Positions 6,882 to 14,660 of a stretch of 64,000 bases of DNA are shown one piece after another. A program made the translations under genes and the position numbers. The notes under the pieces were generated by a model, which saw nothing but the letters and a program-made list of their open reading frames with translations, searched no databases and was not told where the DNA came from. Positions within the stretch are counted from its first letter, which is position 1. Each line of letters starts with the position of its first letter. The stretch covers positions 682,001 through 746,000 of the forward strand of contig NC_008541.1 of the NCBI RefSeq assembly GCF_000196235.1, in the 5' to 3' direction. This stretch comes from Arthrobacter sp. FB24 (GTDB lineage: Bacteria > Actinomycetota > Actinomycetes > Actinomycetales > Micrococcaceae).

Positions 6882-8024
6882 GTGGCTGCGTCCGGCGCGG
6901 GCAGGCCGGCGGTCCGGCTGATCGTTCCGGGCAATGTGCTGCACAACTCAGGGGGCAACGCCTACAACGCCGAACTGGCCCGCGGGCTCACGGACCTCGG
7001 GGTGGACGTGCGCATCTGCCGCATTGACGGCAACTGGCCGGTGGGCAGCGAGGAAGAACGACGGCGGCTGGCAGTGTTGCTGCTCGACGGCGGGGACGCC
7101 GGCGGTTCCACGGGCAGTGCGACGGCCGTGCCGCCGGTGACCATCGTGGACGGGTTAGTGGCGCTGGGTGCGCCTCGTGCACTGGAAGAGGCCGCGGCCG
7201 CGGGGCGGCCCGCCTGGATCCTGGTACACATGCAGCTGGCTGAGTACCCGGACCTCGAAGGGCGGGCCCTGGCTGCCGCGGCCGGTGCCATCTGCGCCAG
7301 TTCGACGGCGGCCTCCGAGCTCCGGGCCCGGCACTCTCCACTAAGGCACGATTCGGCCGGGGTCAGCCAGACGCCGATCCATGTGGCGCTGCCCGGCACC
7401 TCTGCCGCACCAGCAGCCGCCGGATCCAACCCGCCGCACTTCCTGGCCGTGGCAGCCCTCCTGCCTAACAAGGACCAGCTCCTGCTGCTCCATGCGCTCG
7501 CGGGAATCAGGGACCTGCCCTGGACCGCGTCACTGGTCGGCTCCGATGCTGCAGACCCGGCCTATGCCGAAGCCGTCAGGAGCGCAATCACCGGACTGGG
7601 ACTGGGGGACCGGGTCTCAGTCGAGGGCGAGCTCAGGGGGCAGGCCCTCGACGCGGAATGGGCCCGCGCGGATCTCAGCCTGCTGATCTCGCAGGCCGAA
7701 ACCTACGGGATGGTGGTCACTGAGTCACTCGCCCGCGGCATCCCGGTGGTGGTGCGGGACGGCACGGGCGCCGTCGAGGCGCTTGCGGCCGGGTCACCGG
7801 GTACGGCAGAAGCTGCCGACGGCGGCGGGGCACCCGCGCTGCCGGGCGCCGCCGTCGTGCTCGGCACGGACCCTGCCCCGCTGGAAAGGGCACTGCGCCG
7901 CTGGCTCAGCACGCCGGAGCTGCGCTTGCGCTGGCGCGAAGCGGCATTGGCTGCGCGGAACCGGCTGCCGGGCTGGGACGTCACGGCCGGAACCGTGCTG
8001 GACTTCATTGCAGCGGCTGGCTGA
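6882..8024 (+). CDS. GT4-type glycosyltransferase
   Basis: 380 residues, GT-B fold. The N-terminal domain has the glycine loop GNVLHNSGGNAYNAELARGL. The C-terminal donor domain has ALLPNKDQLLLLHAL and the EX7E-type motif QAETYGMVVTESLARGIPVV (near 266-285), which binds the nucleotide sugar. GTG start, 9 bp after the pterin-synthase homologue. Its place in the operon suggests glycosylation of the product made by the two upstream enzymes, an inference only. Its last 20 bp overlap the convergent tadA gene. Confidence 0.85.
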   Translation: MAASGAGRPAVRLIVPGNVLHNSGGNAYNAELARGLTDLGVDVRICRIDGNWPVGSEEERRRLAVLLLDGGDAGGSTGSATAVPPVTIVDGLVALGAPRALEEAAAAGRPAWILVHMQLAEYPDLEGRALAAAAGAICASSTAASELRARHSPLRHDSAGVSQTPIHVALPGTSAAPAAAGSNPPHFLAVAALLPNKDQLLLLHALAGIRDLPWTASLVGSDAADPAYAEAVRSAITGLGLGDRVSVEGELRGQALDAEWARADLSLLISQAETYGMVVTESLARGIPVVVRDGTGAVEALAAGSPGTAEAADGGGAPALPGAAVVLGTDPAPLERALRRWLSTPELRLRWREAALAARNRLPGWDVTAGTVLDFIAAAG

Positions 8025-8508
8025 CTTGCCGATGACCGGCGAAGAACTCCCGGAGCAGGTCGGCGCACTCCTGCTCGCGGACTCCGGCGTAGACCTCCAC
8101 CCAGTGGTTGAGGCGGCGTTCGCGAAGAATGTCGAACACCGAACCGGCCGCCCCTGCCTTCTCGTCCCATGCTCCGAACACCACACGGGGAATCCGGGCC
8201 AGGACAACGGCGCCTGCGCACATGGCGCAGGGCTCCAACGTCACCACCAGGGTGCACTCCGCCAACCGCCAGCCATCGCCCTGCGGCAGCGACTGCAGCC
8301 GGGCGGCCGCTTCACGGATCGCCACCATCTCGGCGTGGGCGGTGGGATCACCGTGCGCCTCCCGTTCGTTCCTGCCAGTACCCAAGATGTCGCCGTCGGG
8401 CCCGATGACGATGGCGCCGATGGGCACATCCCCGGTCCCCAGGGCACGCCGTGCCTCGGCCAGGGCAAGGCCCATCCATTCGGCATGGCGGGGCTCCGGG
8501 GAAGTCAT
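8005..8508 (-). CDS. tadA: tRNA-specific adenosine deaminase TadA
   Basis: 167 residues with the cytidine deaminase-like zinc site: His58-Ala-Glu60 (the Glu is the proton shuttle) and Pro93-Cys94-Ala-Met-Cys97, plus the C-terminal HWVEVYAGVREQECADLLREFF typical of TadA. It converts A34 to inosine in tRNA-Arg(ACG); a tRNA-Arg(ACG) gene is present at 28.7 kb. TATCAT at 8515-8520 lies 6 nt upstream of the ATG, so the mRNA is probably leaderless. Confidence 0.93.
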   Translation of the reverse strand: MTSPEPRHAEWMGLALAEARRALGTGDVPIGAIVIGPDGDILGTGRNEREAHGDPTAHAEMVAIREAAARLQSLPQGDGWRLAECTLVVTLEPCAMCAGAVVLARIPRVVFGAWDEKAGAAGSVFDILRERRLNHWVEVYAGVREQECADLLREFFAGHRQVSQPLQ

Positions 8509-8551
8509 GGCTCAATGATAGTTTCGAAGATACGGAAGGCGCAGGCGACGG

Positions 8552-9430
8552 ATGAGCCCGGGAGACGACGTGAAGACCTTGACTGACCGCATTACCGACC
8601 GGTGGGGGCGGTGGGTGGTGCCTTACGCCGCCCTCTGGATCACCATGCTGATTGGCGGCGTAATCGTTGTGACGCTGGCGTTCCTCGGCGCCGAAGTCTA
8701 CGACAACGTGGTGGACGAAGCCGGCCTCGCCAACCTCGACAAGCCCGCGCTGGCTCTGTCCGAAGACCTCCGGACCCCCTGGCTCAATTCCGCCGTTACC
8801 GCCTTCACCAACATTGGCGGCGGGATCGGCATGCCGATCGTCGGCAGCATCCTGACGGCCTGGCTGACCTGGGCGGGACGCACCTGGCGGCCCCTCATCC
8901 TGGTGGGCGGCGGAGCTGCTGCCTCGGTGACTGCAACCACCTTCGGCAAAAAGCTCTTTGGCCGCACGCGTCCCGACCATGCGGACGCTGTTCCGCCCTT
9001 CGAGGATTCGCCGTCGTTCCCCAGCGGGCACACGCTCAACACCACCGTCGTCATCGGGCTGGTGGTCTATCTGGCCTGCCTGCAGATCCAGCGGACCGTG
9101 GCCCGGGTGTCCATGATCACGGCGGGTTCGCTCTTCATCATCGCCATGGGCCTGAGCAGGGTCTTCCTCGGCCACCACTGGCTGACTGACGTCATCGCCG
9201 GGTGGCTCCTTGGCCTTGCCTGGGTGGGAATCGTGATCCTGGCCCACAGGCTGTTCCACGTGATGCGGCACCGCGAGCATGCCGGTCCTGCCCCGACGTT
9301 CGACCACCCGGTGCTCCGGGAGGAACTTGCGGCCCACCATGCCGCACACCGCGCCGAGGACCACCCGGAGGGCACGGACAGCCCCGGGCAGGCCCGCGGC
9401 CCGCGGGGCGGGGACACCACCTCCGGGTGA
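8552..9430 (+). CDS. PAP2-family membrane phosphatase
   Basis: 292 residues with the three PAP2 motifs: KKLFGRTRP, PSFPSGHT and SRVFLGHHWLTDV, which bind and cleave phosphate with two His and one Asp. About six membrane helices surround them; the last 60 residues are a hydrophilic tail rich in His and acidic residues. Family members dephosphorylate undecaprenyl pyrophosphate, phosphatidic acid or phosphatidylglycerol phosphate. ATG 8552 has no clear ribosome-binding site; GTG 8570 (residue 7) is preceded by GGGAGACGAC and may be the real start. Confidence 0.88.
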   Translation: MSPGDDVKTLTDRITDRWGRWVVPYAALWITMLIGGVIVVTLAFLGAEVYDNVVDEAGLANLDKPALALSEDLRTPWLNSAVTAFTNIGGGIGMPIVGSILTAWLTWAGRTWRPLILVGGGAAASVTATTFGKKLFGRTRPDHADAVPPFEDSPSFPSGHTLNTTVVIGLVVYLACLQIQRTVARVSMITAGSLFIIAMGLSRVFLGHHWLTDVIAGWLLGLAWVGIVILAHRLFHVMRHREHAGPAPTFDHPVLREELAAHHAAHRAEDHPEGTDSPGQARGPRGGDTTSG

Positions 9431-9442
9431 TAGTTTTGACCC

Positions 9443-10078
9443 ATGCGCACACTCGTCGTGGACCACCCGCTGGTCGCTCACAAGCTCACCGTTCTGCGGG
9501 ACAAGAACACCCCTTCCCCGGTCTTCCGGCAGCTCACCGAGGAGCTCGTCACGCTCCTCGCCTATGAGGCCACGCGGGACGTCCGCACCGAACCCGTCAC
9601 CATCGAAACGCCGGTCAGCACCACCATCGGCACTGCGTTCACCAAGCCCACGCCGCTGGTGGTTCCCATCCTCCGCGCCGGACTGGGCATGCTCGAAGGA
9701 ATGACCAAGCTTGTACCCACGGCCGAGGTCGGCTTCCTGGGAATGGCCCGCGACGAGGAAACCCTGGACATCATTACCTATGCGGAGCGCCTGCCTGAGA
9801 ACCTGACAGACCGGCAGATCTTCGTCCTGGATCCCATGCTTGCCACCGGCGGCACCCTGCGCGAAGCCATCAAGTTCCTGTTCAAGCGCGGTGCCTCGGA
9901 CGTGACATGCATATGCCTCCTCGCTGCCCCCGAGGGCCTGGCCAAGCTGGAGGAAGAACTCTCGGACGCCAACGTGACCATTGTGCTGGCATCCATTGAC
10001 GAGAAGCTCAACGAGAAGTCCTACATCGTTCCAGGACTCGGCGACGCCGGGGACCGCCTCTACGGCATCGCCGGCTAG
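9443..10078 (+). CDS. upp: uracil phosphoribosyltransferase
   Basis: 211 residues, full length for Upp. The PRPP-binding loop is [12 protein letters not shown], the first conserved block is [13 protein letters not shown], and the uracil-recognising end is [16 protein letters not shown]. It makes UMP from uracil and PRPP in pyrimidine salvage. TAGTTT (9431-9436) lies 6 nt before the ATG, pointing to a leaderless transcript. The large secreted nuclease/nucleotidase elsewhere in the window could feed it. Confidence 0.96.
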   Translation: MRTLVVDHPLVAHKLTVLRDKNTPSPVFRQLTEELVTLLAYEATRDVRTEPVTIETPVSTTIGTAFTKPTPLVVPILRAGLGMLEGMTKLVPTAEVGFLGMARDEETLDIITYAERLPENLTDRQIFVLDPMLATGGTLREAIKFLFKRGASDVTCICLLAAPEGLAKLEEELSDANVTIVLASIDEKLNEKSYIVPGLGDAGDRLYGIAG

Positions 10079-10107
10079 CAGCCGGGCTGAATCTTCAAGC
10101 CGTGGCT

Positions 10108-10149
10108 GCGGGCCGGGGACTGCGTTCCGGAACGCAGTTCCCGGCCCGC
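10108..10149. repeat. 42-bp loopless palindrome between upp and a VOC gene
   Basis: Two 21-bp arms meet at TTCC|GGAA (10125-10132) with a single mismatch, at the 11th base of each arm. There is no loop and no following T-tract, so it is not a standard terminator, although it may stop transcription of upp. It resembles intergenic palindromic repeats (REP/REPIN type). Confidence 0.8.
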
Positions 10150-10214
10150 ACCCGCGTTCTCGGGAAGCGGTTGCCCTCTTCCGGATTCCGGTGGCCGCGG
10201 CTAGCCTGTGGCCC

Positions 10215-10592
10215 ATGGACTGGAAACTCGAACTGGTGTTTGTCCCTGTGTCCGACGTGGACCGTGCCAAGGATTTTTACGTCAACAAAGTCGGCTTCAA
10301 CGCGGACTACGATGAACGTCCCATGGAGGGCCTCCGTTTTGTCCAGCTGACCCCGCCGGGCTCCGGCTGTTCGATCGCCATCGGCGAGGGCCTCAACGAC
10401 GCTCCGCCGGGCACCGCTCCCGGCCTGCAACTTGTGGTCAGCGACATCCAGGCCGCGCACAAGCAGCTGAAGGACAACGGTGTTGACGTCAGCGACGTCG
10501 ACGTCCAGGCCTGGGGCCACTTCGTCCACTTCGCCGACCCCGACGGCAACAAATGGGCCGTCCAATACATCCCCCACCGTCCGAACGGCTAG
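10215..10592 (+). CDS. VOC-family (glyoxalase/bleomycin-resistance fold) protein
   Basis: 125 residues, one VOC module: the WKLELVFVPVSDVDRAKDFY strand-helix at the N-terminus and HFVHFADPDGNKWAVQYI at the end. Members bind metal or sequester ligands; function cannot be told. The long upstream extension of the frame crosses the 42-bp palindrome and is rejected. ATG 10215 lies 7 nt after TAGCCT, another leaderless arrangement. Confidence 0.85.
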   Translation: MDWKLELVFVPVSDVDRAKDFYVNKVGFNADYDERPMEGLRFVQLTPPGSGCSIAIGEGLNDAPPGTAPGLQLVVSDIQAAHKQLKDNGVDVSDVDVQAWGHFVHFADPDGNKWAVQYIPHRPNG

Positions 10593-10636
10593 GTCACAGA
10601 ATCCCGCCGCTGCCTCTGGTGGGGCAGGATGGAAGC

Positions 10637-11341
10637 ATGAGCTTTCACCCCGACGCCCCCGCAGCGGTCACCGCGGCTTCGTCCGCTGCCATCGTCACCG
10701 CCCGTGCCGTCCTGTTCGACATGGACGGCACCCTCGTTGATTCCACGGCCGTCGTGGAGCAGGTGTGGGGTGAATTCGCCGTGCGTTACGGCCTGGACAT
10801 CGCCGAGATCCTCCGCACCTCCCATGGCGTCCAGGCAGGGGACACAGTGCGGCGATTTGCGCCCGCCGGCGCCGACGTTGCCGCCCTGACCGCGGAACTG
10901 GGCGCCATGGAGCGGGTCCGGACAGAGGGCATTGTGGCGTTGCCCGGGGCGGCCGACCTGCTGCGCAGCCTCCCGGCGGATGCCGTGGCGCTAGTGACTT
11001 CAGCCGACCGGATCCTGGCCGATATCCGAATGGGCGCCGCGAAGCTTGCCATGCCGGCCACAGCCGTCACGGCAGATCTCGTCACCCGGGGCAAGCCGCA
11101 TCCGGAAGGTTACCTCCGCGCCGCAGAACTGCTCGGCGTGGAGCCGGCCGATGCCCTGGTCTTTGAGGATGCCCCGGCAGGCATTGCGGCCGGTGTTGCC
11201 GCCGGGATCCGGACCGTGGCCATCGGGCCCAACACCGGCCCGCTGCCGGACGGCGTCCTGCACATTGCCGACTACTCCGCGGTATCCGTCACCACGGACG
11301 TGGACGACGCCGGCGTCCGGACGATTTCCTTCCGGTTCTGA
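10637..11341 (+). CDS. HAD-superfamily phosphatase (beta-phosphoglucomutase/sugar-phosphatase type)
   Basis: 234 residues. Motif I is LFDMDGTLVDST (nucleophile Asp28, acid/base Asp30), motif II is LVTSADR, motif III is RGKPHPEGY and motif IV is VFEDAPAGIAAG. The DGT-VDS start and KPHPEGY are typical of small sugar-phosphate phosphatases. CAGGAT at 10625-10630 is 6 nt before the ATG. Confidence 0.88.
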   Translation: MSFHPDAPAAVTAASSAAIVTARAVLFDMDGTLVDSTAVVEQVWGEFAVRYGLDIAEILRTSHGVQAGDTVRRFAPAGADVAALTAELGAMERVRTEGIVALPGAADLLRSLPADAVALVTSADRILADIRMGAAKLAMPATAVTADLVTRGKPHPEGYLRAAELLGVEPADALVFEDAPAGIAAGVAAGIRTVAIGPNTGPLPDGVLHIADYSAVSVTTDVDDAGVRTISFRF

Positions 11342-11409
11342 CGCCCAACCCGGTGCCCTGTCCAGTAGTTTCATGGGGGGGGCGGCTGACTCTATCTTGG
11401 GGGGATAGG

Positions 11410-11777
11410 ATGACCGGAATTCCGATTGACGGCGCCAGGGGCACCGTCGAGCTCCGGAACGGCGTCTTGCATGTGCGTTGATTCCTGGCCTGGCCATTTG
11501 CGAGGAAGCCGCCGTGGCCGTGATGTCCGCCGTCAATGAACTGAGCTGCGGACGTCCGTTTCCGATGCTGGTGGACATGGCTGCGACTGAGTCCATGAGC
11601 CGCGGCGCCCGGCGCGTCTTTGCCCGTCCCAGCACCGTGGCCAGGGTGGCGCTCCTCGGGGCTTCTCCGGTGGACAGGGCATTGGCCAACTTCTTCCTCA
11701 GCGTTCATTCTCCTGCTGCTCCGACGCGGTATTTCACCTGCCCGGAGGAAGCCATGCGGTGGCTCCGGCTGCCGTAG
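11410..11777 (+). pseudogene. STAS/SpoIIAA-like protein gene with a one-base frameshift
   Basis: ATG 11410 opens a frame reading MTGIPIDGARGTVELRNGVLHVR and then TGA at 11479. The -1 frame starting at TTG 11478 continues without loss as IPGLAICEEAAVAVMSAVNE to LRLP, matching the rest of a small actinobacterial family (about 120 residues, recalled as DUF7793) whose N-terminus reads VELRxGVLHxRW. One missing G (CGTTGATT for CGTTGGATT) accounts for the break. The last 73 bp overlap the convergent GT2 gene. A sequencing error or programmed frameshift cannot be excluded. Confidence 0.7.
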
Positions 11778-12706
11778 CCGTCATCGAGGCGGTGGCACCA
11801 CGGCGCGAGTTGGGCCCGCAGTTCCGGAACCGGAATGCGGCCGGCCGCCAGGTCGCGGCTGAGGCGGCCCATGCCGCGAAGATCGGCGAGCGCGGTCTGG
11901 AAAAGGTCCACACCGGCGTCGCCACCGTCGGTCCAGTCCACCGGGACCTCGTGTACGCGGAGTCCGCATCTTTCGGCCAAGACCAGCAGTTCGGTGTCAA
12001 AGAACCATGCGGTGTCGGCCGTGTGCGGCAGGATGTGCCGGGCAACATCTGCACGGATAGCCTTGAAGCCGCACTGCGCATCGCTGAAACGCGCACCCAT
12101 CAGCGTATGCAGCAGAAAGTTGTAGCAGCGGGAGATGAATCCCCGCCACGGTCCGCGGACAACACAAGAAGATCGTGCCAGCCGCGACCCGATCGCCAGG
12201 TCCGAGTGTCCGGAAAGAAGCGGGGCGACCAGGGGAGCGAGCGCAGCGAGGTCGGTGGAAAGACTCACGTCCATGTAGGCCAGGACGGGTGACGGCGAGG
12301 CCAGCCACACGGTGCGGAGCGCGTTGCCGCGTCCTTTGGAGGTTAGCCGGACCACCGTGACCTCGCGTAGTTCCCGGGCCACTCGCTCGGCGGCCTTGAG
12401 CGTGCCGTCGGTGCTGGAATTATCCGCCACCGTAATCCGGAACGGGTAGGGAAACGTGCCGGCCAGATACCAGTGGAGTTGGCGAAGGGACTGCTCCAGG
12501 CCCTGTTCCTCGTTGTAGACCGGGATGACTACATCCAGGACGGGCGCAGCGGTTCCTGTCACGCCCGTCATCCGCGTATCTGTGGGGGCCCGGCGGACGT
12601 GACCCGGCCGGAGGAACGTCGGATCGGGAGGACCCGGCCTGGGGTCGACGGCGGCCTGCGGTTGCGGGTGCAGCGGGGTTCCCGTGGCCAGGTCTGTGAG
12701 CGTCAT
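11705..12706 (-). CDS. family 2 glycosyltransferase (dolichyl-phosphate sugar transferase type)
   Basis: 333 residues, GT-A fold. Near residues 57-70 is LDVVIPVYNEEQGLEQ, then the DNSSTDGT loop, the metal-binding YMDVSLSTD (in place of DxD) and the family end FSDAQCGFKAIRAD ... WFFDTELLVLAER. This is the pattern of polyprenyl-phosphate sugar synthases such as Gtr/DPM-like proteins, without a membrane domain. CATAGT (12713-12718) lies 6 nt upstream of the ATG. Confidence 0.88.
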   Translation of the reverse strand: MTLTDLATGTPLHPQPQAAVDPRPGPPDPTFLRPGHVRRAPTDTRMTGVTGTAAPVLDVVIPVYNEEQGLEQSLRQLHWYLAGTFPYPFRITVADNSSTDGTLKAAERVARELREVTVVRLTSKGRGNALRTVWLASPSPVLAYMDVSLSTDLAALAPLVAPLLSGHSDLAIGSRLARSSCVVRGPWRGFISRCYNFLLHTLMGARFSDAQCGFKAIRADVARHILPHTADTAWFFDTELLVLAERCGLRVHEVPVDWTDGGDAGVDLFQTALADLRGMGRLSRDLAAGRIPVPELRAQLAPWCHRLDDGYGSRSHRMASSGQVKYRVGAAGE

Positions 12707-12855
12707 GGTTCAACTATGGCGCCGCCGCATATGAAGAATTTAGGCCGAAGCTGTGCAGCTGCTGTGGGCCTTGCCGGGTGCGGATAAGGGCAAGGGAAAC
12801 GGCGACAGTGCGCCCGCCGTCTTTGGTGGGAGCACCGCCGCCGCGGTTGGGTGCG

Positions 12856-13320
12856 TTATGGGCCCAAAAGGTCGCAAACGTTGGTTGCAGTGCCGGATCC
12901 TGAGAATCTCCGCAATTCGTTGCCTTGGGAGTCCACAGAGAAATTGACATTCCCCCGCGTGAGGAAAAGCCCGGCAGGAGAGGGGAGCTGAAGGAGGTTG
13001 TTGCCGGTGGCCTTCACTTCGATCACGTTTTCGCTTGGAAACGAAAAGAAGAGGACGCCCGTGATGACCAGCTTCAGGGGCTTTCCGTTCGGCCCCGTCA
13101 GGGTTACCTTCAGCGCCGGGGAAGTGCTGATGACGTCCCCGGAGGGAGTCGTGATGTTCTTGGCCTTGCCGGTGACTTCACCGGTGACAGGAAATCCGCA
13201 GCTAGTGAAAGTGGCGGGTCCGTCCACGGTGATCGGCGGGCCCGAAGGGGCGGCGGCGGCCGGAGCGGCGGCCGCGAAGATTGAGGCCAGGACGGCCGTC
13301 GGAACTAACCATTTTTTCAT
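12856..13320 (-). CDS. secreted protein of unknown function
   Basis: 154 residues. The N-terminus MKKWLVPTAVLASIFAAAAPAAAA is a Sec signal peptide with an AxA cleavage site near residue 24. The mature part is Gly/Thr-rich with two Cys (TSCGFPVTG and VCDLL near the end) that could form a disulfide, in a beta-rich pattern. The upstream extension of the frame is ignored because the signal peptide starts at ATG 13320, behind GGGAGC. Confidence 0.75.
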   Translation of the reverse strand: MKKWLVPTAVLASIFAAAAPAAAAPSGPPITVDGPATFTSCGFPVTGEVTGKAKNITTPSGDVISTSPALKVTLTGPNGKPLKLVITGVLFFSFPSENVIEVKATGNNLLQLPSPAGLFLTRGNVNFSVDSQGNELRRFSGSGTATNVCDLLGP

Positions 13321-13494
13321 TGTTGTGCTCCCTGCATCTTGATGACGGCGCTGGGGCCGGCAGCCGCTGGGAAGACAATTGAAAGCGGCGGCGACCAACA
13401 GTCACTCGTCGACCTTGTGAAAACCTTGTGGCCCCGAAACGGAGCGCGAAGGTCCCCGGGGGTCCAGGAGGAAGCAAACAGCCAAGACGGCCGG

Positions 13495-13524
13495 GGCCCC
13501 GAATCCAAGCATGGATTCGGGGCC
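13495..13524 (-). terminator. probable terminator of the transglycosylase gene
   Basis: GGCCCCGAATCC pairs perfectly with GGATTCGGGGCC around a 6-nt loop, 37 bp after the stop codon of the minus-strand gene. It has no T-run. Confidence 0.65.
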
Positions 13525-13561
13525 TCCGGCGTTGCGAACCAAGGTGGCTACAGGTGCCGGT

Positions 13562-14338
13562 CTAGTACCAGTTGTTGGCGTAGTGGAAGTCCAGGGCGCC
13601 GCAGGGGGAGCCGTACCGTTCCTTCACGTAGTTCAAGCCCCAGTTGATCTGGGTGCGGAAGTTGGTCAGGTAGTCGGACCCGGCGCTGGCCATCTTTTCG
13701 GCCGGCAGCGACTGGACAATGCCGTACGCGCCGCTGCTGGCGTTCGTGGCAGTGGTCTTCCAATCCGATTCCTTGGTCCACAGCGTGGTGAGGCACTGCA
13801 TCTGGTCAGCCGCCCAGCCGTACGTTCCAAGCTGGGAGGCTGCATACGCCTGGGCAGCTGCGGGATCGTCCACGGCTACGGGCGGCGCCGGGGCAGGAGC
13901 CGGTTGGGGAGCCGCGGCAGGTGCAGGAGCGGGGGCGGCTGCAGGCGCTTCCGGTGCCGTCTCCTCCGACGGCTTCTCACCGGACGACTGCGCGTTCACG
14001 CTGACGGAGGACGGCGCGGGCATGGCGGAAACGAGGATTTTTTCGAACGCGAGCTTCGATTCGGCGTCGGCAGTAGTTGCGGCGCTCCCTGCGCCCGTTG
14101 CCGATGTTGCAGGGCCGACGGGTTCGGAAGCCTGGCCGGCGGCGCCGACACCAATCAGCACGGCGCAAGCGGTGGTTACTACTGCGGCCCGGCGGCCGGA
14201 GCCCTGCAGGCTGGCAGCGAACCGGGACAGCGGGGACACCTTGGCGGCTGCTTCGGCGCGGTGGCGTGAGCGTTGCGCAGGCGCTGCGGACTTGCGGGAA
14301 GCGGGCTCAGGACGTACTTCTGGCGTGGATTTAGTCAT
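13562..14338 (-). CDS. lysozyme-fold transglycosylase-like cell-wall protein under c-di-AMP riboswitch control
   Basis: 258 residues. A basic N-terminus of about 49 residues precedes a single hydrophobic segment (AAVVTTACAVLIGVGAAG), then a Pro/Ala-rich linker (near 120-150). The C-terminal domain from about 160 carries WTKESDWKTTATNASSGAYG and GLNYVKERYGSPCGAL, the SLT/Rpf-like fold with the catalytic Glu in KES. It should be exported and act on peptidoglycan. A c-di-AMP riboswitch fills its leader, as known for rpf and other wall hydrolase genes of actinobacteria, so expression is expected to fall when c-di-AMP is high. It is not a canonical RpfB (no G5 or DUF348 domains). Confidence 0.85.
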   Translation of the reverse strand: MTKSTPEVRPEPASRKSAAPAQRSRHRAEAAAKVSPLSRFAASLQGSGRRAAVVTTACAVLIGVGAAGQASEPVGPATSATGAGSAATTADAESKLAFEKILVSAMPAPSSVSVNAQSSGEKPSEETAPEAPAAAPAPAPAAAPQPAPAPAPPVAVDDPAAAQAYAASQLGTYGWAADQMQCLTTLWTKESDWKTTATNASSGAYGIVQSLPAEKMASAGSDYLTNFRTQINWGLNYVKERYGSPCGALDFHYANNWY

Positions 14339-14349
14339 GGTTGCCTCTC

Positions 14350-14520
14350 GATGCCGGCGGAGTTAGCTGTCGGGTTCGGATGAGGTCATCCGGCCGCACG
14401 GAACTTCACGTGTCGGCTTCACCCCAAGGGCGGCTATGCAGAATGCCCGGAGACCTGGGTCCCCCGCCTCTGCCTGATCATGAGGAAATCCGGGTAGCGG
14501 CAGAGTTTGGCGTCCATCCG
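14350..14520 (-). promoter_or_regulatory. cyclic di-AMP riboswitch (ydaO-yuaA class)
   Basis: Read on the minus strand, the leader holds the class hallmarks in order: CCAAACTCTGCCGC, GGCAGAGGCGGGGGACCC, CCTTGGGGTGAAGCCG, GTTCCGTGCGGCCGGATGACC and CCGAACCCGACAGCTAACTC, ending about 12 nt before the ATG of the transglycosylase gene. Family knowledge: ligand binding usually switches expression off, and in actinobacteria these elements precede wall hydrolases. The borders are estimated by eye. Confidence 0.93.
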
Positions 14521-14660
14521 GATATGCGGCCGGAACGGTGGCCGCACTCTAAAAACCGTACAGGAGTCCGGCGCTTAAGTCACATTTCGGTAACGAGGGT
14601 CACGATGGCGGCGCGTTGGCTTGCGGGATCGCCGAAGCCGGAAGCGGGTTTGCGGTGCCG

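Noticed and set aside
8348..10270. 640-codon minus-strand ORF opposite the PAP2 and upp genes
   Set aside because: Shadow of recognised genes; it also crosses the 42-bp palindrome and has no family resemblance.
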